Shown: positions 32,380-40,255 of the stretch, in pieces
Layout of the letters: each line of letters starts with the position of its first letter
How positions within the stretch are numbered: the first letter of the stretch is position 1
Source of the DNA: Alistipes sp.
Lineage (GTDB): Bacteria > Bacteroidota > Bacteroidia > Bacteroidales > Rikenellaceae
DNA: 64,000 nucleotides
Direction: 5' to 3'
Assembly (NCBI GenBank): GCA_017938765.1
Contig: JAGBAX010000021.1
Coordinates: 1-64,000, forward strand
Translations under genes and position numbers: made by a program
Notes under the pieces: generated by a model
The model's database searches: none
Seen by the model: the letters and a program-made list of their open reading frames with translations, nothing else
What the model was told of the DNA's origin: nothing

Positions 32380-33252
32380 ATGAAACAGTTTATAAACAAG
32401 ATTGGCGACTATATGGGGCTTGTGAAGTTCTCTCACACAATCTTTGCAATGCCCTTTGCCCTTATGGCTTTTGTATTTGCTCTGAAGAGCACCGACACCG
32501 ACTTCAGCTGGGTGCTACTACTACAGATTGTCGGATGTATGGTCTTTGCCCGCAACGTGGCAATGGGATTCAATCGCTGGGCAGATAGGGATATTGACGG
32601 CAAGAATCCCCGCACCACTGACCGAGAGATTCCTGCAGGTAAGATATCGGCAAAGAGCGCGCTAATATTTGTTATTATCAACGCCATTCTCTTTGTCGGA
32701 GTGAGTTTAAGTATCAATTCACTTACAGCCATTCTTTCGCCTGTAGCTCTGGCAGTTGTGATGGCGTATAGCTACTGCAAGCGATTTACATCAATGGCGC
32801 ACCTTGTGCTCGGACTCTCGCTTGGCATAGCACCCTCGGCTGCCTATATTGCTGTTACGGGAACGCTCACTTTTGCACCTTGTCTGCTCTCACTATTAGT
32901 GCTTACTTGGTGCGGAGGTTTTGACATCATCTATGCTCTGCAGGATGTTGAGTTTGACCGCAGTCAGGGATTGCACAGCATACCAGTGCGCTTTGGTGTT
33001 CGCGGGGCGTTATATATCAGCATAGCCCTACACGCGGTGAGCATCGCTGCACTGTTTCTCTTTGCATCGTACTGCCCTCAAGGGTGGTTGCTATGGATTG
33101 GCGAGGCGCTATTCTGCGGCTGTATAATCCTTGAGCATATCCTCGTAACGCCAACACGACAGAGAAGTATCGGCATTGCTTTTGGCACACTCAATGGCAT
33201 TGCAAGCCTCACTCTTGCAACATTCACAATCGCGCAACTGATTGTCGGCTAA
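32380..33252 (+). CDS. UbiA family prenyltransferase (4-hydroxybenzoate polyprenyltransferase / MqnP-like)
   Basis: 290 residues with about eight hydrophobic helices. Both Asp-rich motifs are present: NRWADRDIDGKNPRT (prenyl diphosphate and Mg binding) and DVEFDRSQGLHSIP. A role in quinone synthesis is expected; in anaerobic Bacteroidales this subgroup often acts in the futalosine menaquinone route (MqnP), but I cannot distinguish that here. Its stop overlaps the convergent TonB-plug gene by 4 bp. Confidence 0.88.
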   Translation: MKQFINKIGDYMGLVKFSHTIFAMPFALMAFVFALKSTDTDFSWVLLLQIVGCMVFARNVAMGFNRWADRDIDGKNPRTTDREIPAGKISAKSALIFVIINAILFVGVSLSINSLTAILSPVALAVVMAYSYCKRFTSMAHLVLGLSLGIAPSAAYIAVTGTLTFAPCLLSLLVLTWCGGFDIIYALQDVEFDRSQGLHSIPVRFGVRGALYISIALHAVSIAALFLFASYCPQGWLLWIGEALFCGCIILEHILVTPTRQRSIGIAFGTLNGIASLTLATFTIAQLIVG

Positions 33253-33923
33253 CGCTTTGCGCCCGACTTGGTCTTGATGACTATCACTCCGCCTACGCCC
33301 CTAAAGCCGTAGAGCGTACCGTCTCGCTGAATCTCAACACTCGCCACATCGTAGATGTTTATGGCGTTTATTGAGCCGACCTCCATACCATCACAAACAA
33401 TCAGCGCTGGGGCGTGGTTACCAATGCTATTCACACCACGAATAGTCACATTACCTGCTCCGTCAATAACAAGGCTCGCGGCCTTTGCTCGCAGTGCATC
33501 GGCAAGGTTAGAAAAGCCCTCACGCTCAATCATCTCGGCAGTAAGAACACCACCCTTAGTAGGCAACTCTCGGCGGGTAACATACTCCTCACCAGCATCC
33601 ACAAGCGACTGCTCATCTGTAACAGAATGTAGCTTGTAGTCCTCTGTAAGCACGATTTTAGCACTGCGGCGAGCCTCTACAGCAACCTCAAGGCGAGACC
33701 TCTTGTAGCGAATCTCAATAACATCTCCAGCCTTAAGATTGGTAAAGCCAAACTTGCCATCCTTACCCGAAACGGTGCGCTTATCAGAGCCCTTAATAGA
33801 GAGCTGAGCCTTTATGCCCAGACCATCAATATCACACAGCAGTCCGTTAAACGGAACTGTCTCGGCAACAGCTACAGCCACCGACAACAGCATAGACAGA
33901 GTAAAAAAGAGACCTCTTTTCAT
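33249..33923 (-). CDS. Stand-alone TonB plug-domain protein without barrel
   Basis: 224 residues: signal peptide (MKRGLFFTLSMLLSVAVAVA), a carboxypeptidase-regulatory-like beta-sandwich (~22-95), and a TonB-receptor plug domain (~120-220) with LADALRAKAASLVIDGAGNV and a closing GGVIVIKTKSG. The ~600-residue barrel of a normal receptor is absent. The frame ends cleanly at a stop that overlaps the neighbouring gene, so this appears to be a complete small protein, though a truncated receptor relic is possible. A periplasmic partner or decoy role can only be guessed. Confidence 0.75.
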   Translation of the reverse strand: MKRGLFFTLSMLLSVAVAVAETVPFNGLLCDIDGLGIKAQLSIKGSDKRTVSGKDGKFGFTNLKAGDVIEIRYKRSRLEVAVEARRSAKIVLTEDYKLHSVTDEQSLVDAGEEYVTRRELPTKGGVLTAEMIEREGFSNLADALRAKAASLVIDGAGNVTIRGVNSIGNHAPALIVCDGMEVGSINAINIYDVASVEIQRDGTLYGFRGVGGVIVIKTKSGAKR

Positions 33924-33946
33924 ATCACAATCAATATTTAGATGCT

Positions 33947-33954
33947 CAAAGATA
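33947..33954 (-). promoter_or_regulatory. -7 box of the TonB-plug gene
   Basis: TATCTTTG on the minus strand, 24 bp before the start codon, back to back with the DMT transporter promoter 12 bp away. Confidence 0.55.
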
Positions 33955-33965
33955 GTAAAAATTTA

Positions 33966-33973
33966 TATCTTTG
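33966..33973 (+). promoter_or_regulatory. -7 box of the DMT transporter gene
   Basis: TATCTTTG, 17 bases before the ATG at 33990. It lies inside a longer in-frame reading that starts at 33942, which rules out that earlier start. Confidence 0.6.
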
Positions 33974-33989
33974 CGCAATTTTGTTGCCT

Positions 33990-34898
33990 ATGTGGATTAT
34001 TTTAGCATTTTGTTCAGCATCGCTACTCGGACTCTATGACGTAGCAAAAAAGCAGGCTCTGAAGGCTAATGCAGTACTTCAGGTATTGCTACTCAATACT
34101 CTCTTCTCCAGCCTCTTATTCTCGCCAGTAATACTCAACTCGGTATTTGATTTAGGATGGTTTGAGGGGTCTCGTTTTGCCGTAACGCTCGGAGATATAG
34201 ATGCACATATTGCAGTCTTTATCAAGGCTGTATTGGTGCTTATTTCGTGGATTTGCGGATACTTTGGTCTCAAGGAGTTGCCACTTACTATCGCTGCGCC
34301 GATACACGCTACGCGCCCCGTAATGACACTTGTCGGTGCGATGATTATCTTCGGCGAGAGGCTCAACCTCACTCAGTGGGCAGGTGTGCTGCTTGCCGTT
34401 GCATCGCTCTTTATGCTCAGCCGTTCTGGCAAGAGAGAGGGTATAGATTTCCGCCACAATCGCGGTGTTCTATTAGTCGGATTAGCAGCCGTAACAGGTG
34501 CCTGCTGTGGCCTCTACGATAGACATATAATGCACTCGTTAGAGCCAATGTTTGTGCAGAGTTGGTATGTACTATATCAAGCTGTGCTGATGAGCATTAC
34601 AATAGCTATTTTAACCATTTTTAAGGTAAAAAAGCAGGGTAGCAGTGATACCTTCCACTGGTCGTGGGCGATACCTCTGATTTCACTCTTTCTCTCGGCT
34701 GCCGATGTGGCATATCTCTTTGCGCTATCAGAGCCAGATGCGATGATATCGGTAGTCTCAATGATACGTCGCTCAAGTGTATTGGTATCCTTCAGCTGTG
34801 GCGCATTGCTCTTCCACGAGCGCAACCTGAAGGCAAAAGCCTTTGACCTTTTGCTGATTTTTATCGGTGCTATACTACTTTATATAGGGTCAAGGTAG
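33990..34898 (+). CDS. DMT/EamA family transporter
   Basis: 302 residues from the ATG at 33990 (MWIILAFC). About ten hydrophobic helices fall into two EamA-like halves, with the half-ending pattern GAMIIFGERLNLTQWAGVLLAV and the related SCGALLFHERNLKAKAFDLLLIFIGAILL. It probably exports or imports a small metabolite; substrate cannot be told from sequence. The lepA promoter follows 20 bp downstream. Confidence 0.88.
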   Translation: MWIILAFCSASLLGLYDVAKKQALKANAVLQVLLLNTLFSSLLFSPVILNSVFDLGWFEGSRFAVTLGDIDAHIAVFIKAVLVLISWICGYFGLKELPLTIAAPIHATRPVMTLVGAMIIFGERLNLTQWAGVLLAVASLFMLSRSGKREGIDFRHNRGVLLVGLAAVTGACCGLYDRHIMHSLEPMFVQSWYVLYQAVLMSITIAILTIFKVKKQGSSDTFHWSWAIPLISLFLSAADVAYLFALSEPDAMISVVSMIRRSSVLVSFSCGALLFHERNLKAKAFDLLLIFIGAILLYIGSR

Positions 34899-34918
34899 TA
34901 TAATTCAAAAATTTTTAC

Positions 34919-34926
34919 TATCTTCG
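34919..34926 (+). promoter_or_regulatory. -7 box of lepA
   Basis: TATCTTCG, one base off consensus, with its G eight bases before the lepA ATG. A leader of only a few nucleotides is predicted. Confidence 0.5.
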
Positions 34927-34933
34927 CGCCGTT

Positions 34934-36724
34934 ATGAAGAATATTAGGAATTTTTGCATCATTGCACATATAGATCACGGCAAGAGTACCCTTGCTGACC
35001 GACTCCTTGAGATGACAGGCACACTGAATCAGCGCGAAATGCAGAATCAGGTGCTTGACGATATGGAACTGGAGCGCGAGAAGGGTATTACTATCAAGAG
35101 CCACGCCATACAGATGGAGTACAAGGCTCGTGACGGTCAAACATACACTCTCAACCTGATTGACACCCCAGGACACGTTGACTTCTCGTATGAAGTATCG
35201 CGCGCTATTGCCTCGTGTGAGGGCGCACTGCTTGTAGTAGATGCTACGCAGGGCATTCAGGCGCAGACAATCTCAAACCTCTATTTAGCACTTGGCAACG
35301 ACCTTGAGATTATCCCAGTGCTCAACAAGATTGATATGGAGTCGGCGATGATTGACGAGGTTAAGGAGCAGGTGGTAGATATGCTCGGCTGCGACTATGA
35401 CGACATACTCTGCGCATCGGGTAAGACTGGCGAGGGTGTAGAGGAGGTGCTTGAGGCTATCGTAAACCGCATACCTGCCCCTAAGGGCGACGAGAATGCA
35501 CCGCTACAGGCGCTTATCTTTGACTCGATCTTCAACCCATTTCGTGGCGTGATTGCCTACTTCCGCGTATTCAATGGCTCTATTCACAAGGGCGAGCATG
35601 TCAAGTTCTTCAACACCGGCAGCGAGTATGACGCTGATGAGGTGGGAGTGCTAAAGCTCAAGATGGTGCCTCGCACAGAGATTAAAGCGGGCGATGTAGG
35701 CTACATCTGCTCAGGCATCAAGAACTCAAAAGAGATTAAGGTAGGCGATACAATTACCTCAGTATCAAACCCTTGCAGTGAGGCTATCGCAGGCTTTGAG
35801 GATGTTAAACCAATGGTCTTTGCTGGTGTATATCCCGTAGAGGCAGACCAGTATGAGGACCTTCGTGCATCGCTTGAGAAATTACAGCTCAATGATGCTT
35901 CGCTCACCTTTGAGCCAGAGAGTTCGCTTGCCTTAGGTTTCGGTTTCCGTTGCGGATTTCTCGGCCTGCTCCATATGGAGATTATTCAGGAGCGACTCTA
36001 TCGTGAGTTCAACATGGATGTTATCACAACTGTGCCAAATGTCTCGTACCGCATAACAACCACTTCGGGCGATGTTGTGGAGGTGCACAACCCATCGGGA
36101 CTGCCAGAGGTGACGAAGATTGCCAAGATTGAGGAGCCATATATCCTTGCGCAGGTGATTACCAAGACCGACTTTCTCGGAAATGTACTCAAGCTCTGCA
36201 TTGACAAGCGCGGAGTGATGAAAAATCAGACATACATCACTACTGACCGTGTGGAGGTAAACTTTGAGATGCCACTCTCGGAGATTGTCTTTGACTTTTA
36301 CGACAAGCTCAAGAGTATCTCTAAGGGTTACGCCTCGTTTGACTATCATCGCACTGGTTATCAGGCAAGTAAACTCGCAAAGCTCGATATTCTTCTCAAT
36401 GGCGAGCCTGTGGATGCGCTCTCAAGCCTTATCTATGCCGACCACGCCTACGACTTCGGTCGCAAAATGTGTGAGAAGCTCAAGGAGCTTATCCCGCGTC
36501 AGCAGTTTGACATAGCCATTCAGGCGGCTATCGGTAGCAAGATTATCGCTCGCGAAACTGTCAAGGCGGTGCGTAAGGATGTGACTGCCAAGTGTTACGG
36601 TGGAGATATCTCTCGTAAGCGCAAGCTGCTGGAGAAGCAGAAGGCGGGTAAGAAGCGTATGCGTCAGATTGGACAGGTGCAGGTGCCTCAGTCGGCATTC
36701 CTCGCAGTACTGAAGATGGACTAA
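34934..36724 (+). CDS. lepA: Elongation factor 4 (LepA)
   Basis: 596 residues, the normal size. The GTPase domain has [27 protein letters not shown] and NKIDME. The EF-G-like domains III and V ([15 protein letters not shown]) and the LepA-specific C-terminal domain ([18 protein letters not shown]) follow. It is a ribosome-associated back-translocase that helps under ionic or cold stress. The acyl-CoA synthetase gene lies 24 bp downstream on the same strand. Confidence 0.98.
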   Translation: MKNIRNFCIIAHIDHGKSTLADRLLEMTGTLNQREMQNQVLDDMELEREKGITIKSHAIQMEYKARDGQTYTLNLIDTPGHVDFSYEVSRAIASCEGALLVVDATQGIQAQTISNLYLALGNDLEIIPVLNKIDMESAMIDEVKEQVVDMLGCDYDDILCASGKTGEGVEEVLEAIVNRIPAPKGDENAPLQALIFDSIFNPFRGVIAYFRVFNGSIHKGEHVKFFNTGSEYDADEVGVLKLKMVPRTEIKAGDVGYICSGIKNSKEIKVGDTITSVSNPCSEAIAGFEDVKPMVFAGVYPVEADQYEDLRASLEKLQLNDASLTFEPESSLALGFGFRCGFLGLLHMEIIQERLYREFNMDVITTVPNVSYRITTTSGDVVEVHNPSGLPEVTKIAKIEEPYILAQVITKTDFLGNVLKLCIDKRGVMKNQTYITTDRVEVNFEMPLSEIVFDFYDKLKSISKGYASFDYHRTGYQASKLAKLDILLNGEPVDALSSLIYADHAYDFGRKMCEKLKELIPRQQFDIAIQAAIGSKIIARETVKAVRKDVTAKCYGGDISRKRKLLEKQKAGKKRMRQIGQVQVPQSAFLAVLKMD

Positions 36725-36748
36725 TAACCACAATTTACAATAAACAAT

Positions 36749-38653
36749 ATGGGTAAAAGAACTATTATTGACCTATTTGAGGAGTCGGTAGCCAAATATG
36801 GCGACAAGACATTCCTATTGGAGAAGCTCGACAAGCAGTTTGAGCCTACAACATATGCAGCAGTAAAGGTGGAGGCACTGAGAATCGGCGCTGGCCTTGC
36901 CGCTCTGGGCGTTGCTCCAAAGCAGACCGTATCAATCCTTGCCGAGGGTTGCAACAACTGGATTATCTCGGAGTTAGGTCTGCTCTATGCAGGTGCTATC
37001 TCTGTACCGCTCTCTATAAAGCTTGAGGAGGCTAACGACCTTCTGTTCCGTCTGCGACATGCCGATGTAACGACTGTTTTCGTATCAAAATATCAGCTGC
37101 CAAAGATTCGCAAAATCAAGGAGCAACTGCCTTTGGTAGAGCGTATTATCGTCTTCCAGAACGATGTTGAGCTGGAGGAGAAGGAGATAACTCTTGACGC
37201 CGTAAAAGAGGCGGGCGATAAGTACCTTGCAGAGCATCGTGACCAGTTCCTCGCTATCAGCGCAGCTCTGCAGAACGACGACTATGCCACTATCACATAC
37301 ACATCGGGTACTACTGCCGACCCTAAGGGCGTGGTGCTGACACACCGCAACTATACAGCCAATGTTGAGCAGGCGCTGACCCGTATCTCAATACCTTCAA
37401 CATACCGTACGCTGATTATCCTTCCGCTTGACCACTGTTTCGCGCACGTGTGCGGATTCTATATTATGATTGCTTGTGGCGCCGCTGTAGCAACTACTCA
37501 GGTGGGTAGCACGCCGATGCAGACACTGAGAAACATCCCTACAAACATCCGCGAGGTAAAACCGCACTTCCTGCTCTCAGTACCTGCTCTGGCTAAAAAC
37601 TTCCGCAAGAATATTGAGAGCAGCATCAAGAGCAAGGGTAAGACCACAGAGAAGCTCTTTAACTTCGCCCTCAAGGTTAGCTATGAGTACAACCAGGACG
37701 GATATAGCAAGGGTCGTGGTTGGAGATTTATCCTCAAGCCTCTCGTGGCACTCTTTGACAAGATTCTCTACAGCAAGGTGCGTGAGGGCTTTGGTGGCTG
37801 CCTGCAGTTCTTCGTGGGCGGTGGCGCACTGCTTGACTCGGAGCTTCAGCGCTTCTTCTACGCTGTGGGAATGCCTATGTATCAGGGCTATGGCCTTAGC
37901 GAGGCTACGCCGATTATCTCAACAAACTCTATCGGCGAGAAGAATCACCGCTTCGGCTCATCGGGTAAGCTCATCCAGCCTTTGGACATCAAGATTCTTG
38001 ACGATGAGGGTCGTGAGCTGCCAGTAGGCGAGAAGGGCGAGATTGTCATCAAGGGCGAGAATGTTATGGCGGGCTACTGGAAAAACCCTTCAGCTACTGC
38101 CGAGACTGTCAAGGATGGCTGGCTCTACACTGGCGATATGGGTTATATGGCGGCAGACGGCTTCCTCTATGTGCTTGGCCGCTTCAAGAGTCTGCTAATC
38201 TCTTCTGACGGCGAGAAGTACAGCCCAGAGGGTATGGAGGAGGCTATGGTAGACAAGAGCCCATATATTGACCAGATTATGATTTACAACAACCAAAACC
38301 CTTATACCATTGCACTTGTCGTGCCTAATGGCGATGCACTGAAGGAGGCTGTCGCTACAGCAGAGGATAAGGCTAAGGCTGCAGCAGATATCCTGCACGC
38401 CGAGGTTGAGAAGTACCGCACTGGTGGCGTGTATGCCGACGAGTTCCCAGACCGCTGGCTCCCTGCTGCGCTGGCTATCGTGGACGAGCACTTCACAGAG
38501 CAGAATGGACTGGTAAACAGCACTATGAAGGTCGTGCGTAACAAGGTGGAGGCATACTTCCGCTCTCGCATTGACTACGCATACACCGCCGAGGGCAAGA
38601 TGCGCCATAACGAGCAGAACATCGCATCCCTCAAGAAGTTGGTGGAAAAATAA
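36749..38653 (+). CDS. Long-chain fatty acid--CoA ligase (AMP-forming)
   Basis: 634 residues. The AMP-binding P-loop ITYTSGTTADPKGVVLTH, YQGYGLSEATPIIS (A5), and GWLYTGDMGYMAADGFLYVLGR (A7/A8) identify an ANL-superfamily acyl-CoA synthetase of the long-chain FAA1/FadD15 type. It activates fatty acids to acyl-CoA at the inner membrane. It is probably co-transcribed with lepA. A tRNA-Gly gene on the opposite strand converges 66 bp downstream. Confidence 0.95.
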   Translation: MGKRTIIDLFEESVAKYGDKTFLLEKLDKQFEPTTYAAVKVEALRIGAGLAALGVAPKQTVSILAEGCNNWIISELGLLYAGAISVPLSIKLEEANDLLFRLRHADVTTVFVSKYQLPKIRKIKEQLPLVERIIVFQNDVELEEKEITLDAVKEAGDKYLAEHRDQFLAISAALQNDDYATITYTSGTTADPKGVVLTHRNYTANVEQALTRISIPSTYRTLIILPLDHCFAHVCGFYIMIACGAAVATTQVGSTPMQTLRNIPTNIREVKPHFLLSVPALAKNFRKNIESSIKSKGKTTEKLFNFALKVSYEYNQDGYSKGRGWRFILKPLVALFDKILYSKVREGFGGCLQFFVGGGALLDSELQRFFYAVGMPMYQGYGLSEATPIISTNSIGEKNHRFGSSGKLIQPLDIKILDDEGRELPVGEKGEIVIKGENVMAGYWKNPSATAETVKDGWLYTGDMGYMAADGFLYVLGRFKSLLISSDGEKYSPEGMEEAMVDKSPYIDQIMIYNNQNPYTIALVVPNGDALKEAVATAEDKAKAAADILHAEVEKYRTGGVYADEFPDRWLPAALAIVDEHFTEQNGLVNSTMKVVRNKVEAYFRSRIDYAYTAEGKMRHNEQNIASLKKLVEK

Positions 38654-38718
38654 CCAACCACCATACAACACAGCAAGGGCCACGAAAGTGACCCTTGTTC
38701 TGTTTGTTTTGCCCCTTG

Positions 38719-38790
38719 AGCGGCAAGCGGGATTCGAACCCGTGACCCTCGGCTTGGGAAGCCGATGCTCTACCACTGAGCTACTGCCGC
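38719..38790 (-). tRNA. tRNA-Gly(CCC)
   Basis: Minus-strand cloverleaf of 72 nt including the discriminator. Acceptor stem GCGGCAG/TTGCCGC (one G-U pair), D arm GCTCAGTGGTAGAGC, anticodon stem TCGGC/GCCGA with loop TTCCCAA (anticodon CCC), and T arm CGGGTTCGAATCCCG are all present. CCA is not encoded. A -7 box (TATCTTTG, 38801-38808) lies just upstream. Confidence 0.95.
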
Positions 38791-38800
38791 AAAGTGAGAG

Positions 38801-38808
38801 CAAAGATA
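38801..38808 (-). promoter_or_regulatory. -7 box of tRNA-Gly
   Basis: TATCTTTG on the minus strand, 10 bp from the 5' end of the tRNA. Confidence 0.65.
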
Positions 38809-38846
38809 GTAATTTTTTTTGAATCTACACAGCTAACAGCCGAAAT

Positions 38847-38905
38847 GTAACAATGTAACGCTGTAACAGGGGTGTGCACAGCTGTTACACTCGTTACATC
38901 GTTAC
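38847..38905. repeat. Imperfect 23-bp inverted repeat
   Basis: GTAACAATGTAACGCTGTAACAG (38847-38869) is matched by a near reverse complement ending at 38905, with a ~12-nt loop. It is built from the unit TGTAAC. No gene covers it. It sits between the tRNA promoter and the short tandem repeat. Confidence 0.6.
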
Positions 38906-38978
38906 TCTCTGTTATCTGTACTCTGTACTCTGTACTCTGTACTCTGTTCTCTGTTCTCTGTACTCTTTTATCTGTACT
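38901..38978. repeat. Tandem repeat of a 7-bp unit (TACTCTG)
   Basis: About ten tandem copies of TACTCTG and variants (TTCTCTG, TATCTG) run up to the stop codon of the gene at 38979-39305. Slipped-strand copy number change is likely. Together with 38847-38905 this fills the gap after the tRNA; no promoter or ORF is seen in it. Confidence 0.8.
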
Positions 38979-39305
38979 CTACTCCAAGCGGATATCAACC
39001 TCGGAGTAGGCGTAACTCAGAGGCTGGCGTGGGGTTTCAAGTCTGGCACCAGTCACAAGGATATGGTTAGCACCTGAATACTGGAGTGTCAAGTAGTTAG
39101 GACCTATCTCTTTAACCTTTACTTTAATAAGATATTCGCAATATCCAGTAAGATTCATACCCTCCTTAATCTGCTCGCGGGTATAGCTTTTCGGATAGGG
39201 TGAAATGGTCTGACAACCGGGGTCGCAGGCAACAGTGCAACCACTTATGTGACACACGCTCCACTCTGGCGCATCAAAAACAGGCTTCTTCTTTTTCTTT
39301 GTCAT
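38979..39305 (-). CDS. Uncharacterised Cys-containing protein
   Basis: 108 residues from the ATG at 39305 (MTKKKKKPVF). A longer frame to 39440 is rejected because the -7 box at 39322-39329 and simple repeats lie in it. After a Lys-rich start it has four cysteines in a short stretch (CHISGC, CDPGC), then beta-rich sequence (YCEYLIKVKVKEIGPNYLTLQY). No family was recognised. No signal peptide. The cysteines could bind metal. Its stop codon borders a 7-bp tandem repeat. Confidence 0.6.
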   Translation of the reverse strand: MTKKKKKPVFDAPEWSVCHISGCTVACDPGCQTISPYPKSYTREQIKEGMNLTGYCEYLIKVKVKEIGPNYLTLQYSGANHILVTGARLETPRQPLSYAYSEVDIRLE

Positions 39306-39321
39306 ATCGGTAAAGTTTTCA

Positions 39322-39329
39322 CAAAGATA
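39322..39329 (-). promoter_or_regulatory. -7 box of the Cys-containing protein gene
   Basis: TATCTTTG on the minus strand, 17 bases before the ATG at 39305. Confidence 0.6.
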
Positions 39330-39344
39330 GTAATTTTCTTTAGA

Positions 39345-39455
39345 GAACTGAAAACTGAAAACGGAAAACTGAAAACTTAAGGACTCCACCGAACAACCGA
39401 ACGAACGCCCTTGTTCGTTCGTTCGGTAGCCAATGGCCAATGGCCAATGGCTAAT
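39345..39455. repeat. Cluster of short direct and inverted repeats upstream of dapB
   Basis: Copies of the unit GAAAACT (39347-39377), an inverted repeat CCGAACGAAC (39397-39406) / GTTCGTTCGG (39417-39426), and three tandem copies of GCCAATG plus a variant (39429-39455) occur in one 110-bp stretch with no ORF on the expected frame. All are perfect or nearly so, which suggests recent expansion. Confidence 0.75.
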
Positions 39456-39458
39456 GTT

Positions 39459-39493
39459 TTTTTTGCGATAATCGCAAAAAATTACTACCTTTG
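39459..39493 (+). promoter_or_regulatory. dapB promoter overlapped by a 23-bp palindrome
   Basis: -33 TTTG (39462-39465), 20-bp spacer, -7 TACCTTTG (39486-39493), 22 bases before the start codon. TTTTTTGCGAT and ATCGCAAAAAA form a perfect palindrome around 39470 that covers the -33 element, so it could be an operator. Confidence 0.65.
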
Positions 39494-39514
39494 TTTTTTT
39501 AAAAACAACAGAGT

Positions 39515-40252
39515 ATGAATGTAGCGATTATTGGATACGGAAAAATGGGTCACGAGATTGAGCGTGTGCTTCTGCAGAGGGGACACCGAGTGGCTCTGAC
39601 GATTGATTATGACAACACTCAAGACCTTAATGCTCAGTCACTTGCGGGCATTGATGTAGCTATAGAGTTTACCACCCCTGCTACGGCGTTTGACAATATC
39701 TGCACCTGCATAAATGCGGGCGTGGCGGTTGTCAGTGGCACAACGGGCTGGATTGAGCGTCTTGCTGAGGCACAGGAGTTGTGCAAGCAGCGTGGTGGCG
39801 CGTTTATGTACAGCTCAAACTACTCTTTGGGCGTGAATATCGCCTTTCGCATCAACCGTCGTTTAGCGGAGCTGATGAATCCTTACAGTGTCTATGATGT
39901 TGATATTGAGGAGATTCACCACACGCAGAAGAAGGATGCTCCGAGTGGCACAGCCATTACGCTCGCCTCTGACATTATCTCTCGCCTTGACCGCAAAACA
40001 TCTTGGCACTGCATAGAGCCTCAGAAGGGGGAAGAGTCTGATAATAAGGAGGGTAGCATTGAGATTGTATCACTTCGCGAGGGCAGTGTACCGGGTACTC
40101 ACACTGTTCGCTACCACTCTGATGACGACATTTTGGAGATTAAGCATACCCTTAAGTCTCGCAGTGCGCTTGCTACGGGTGCGGTTATTGCAGCGGAGTT
40201 TATCAGTGGCAAGGTGGGTGTGTTTACTATGGATGACCTATTTAAGGAGTAG
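39515..40252 (+). CDS. dapB: 4-hydroxy-tetrahydrodipicolinate reductase
   Basis: 245 residues. The N-terminal Rossmann motif is IIGYGKMGHEIE, followed by TTPATAFDN and SGTTGW. The signature EEIHHTQKKDAPSGTA holds the catalytic His and Lys. It reduces HTPA with NAD(P)H in lysine and meso-diaminopimelate synthesis. The protein is slightly shorter than E. coli DapB (273). It is the first gene of a six-gene operon with lepB, yigZ, uvrA, an M16 peptidase and a methyltransferase. Confidence 0.97.
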   Translation: MNVAIIGYGKMGHEIERVLLQRGHRVALTIDYDNTQDLNAQSLAGIDVAIEFTTPATAFDNICTCINAGVAVVSGTTGWIERLAEAQELCKQRGGAFMYSSNYSLGVNIAFRINRRLAELMNPYSVYDVDIEEIHHTQKKDAPSGTAITLASDIISRLDRKTSWHCIEPQKGEESDNKEGSIEIVSLREGSVPGTHTVRYHSDDDILEIKHTLKSRSALATGAVIAAEFISGKVGVFTMDDLFKE

Positions 40253-40255
40253 ATT

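Noticed and set aside
33942-33989. Longer start for the DMT transporter
   Set aside because: The extra codons contain the -7 box, and the added residues are not part of the transporter fold.
38901-38978. Possible CRISPR array
   Set aside because: The repeats are 7-bp tandem units with no unique spacers and no cas genes nearby; it is a simple tandem repeat.
39306-39440. N-terminal extension of the Cys-containing protein
   Set aside because: It translates simple repeats and the promoter; not a credible coding region.
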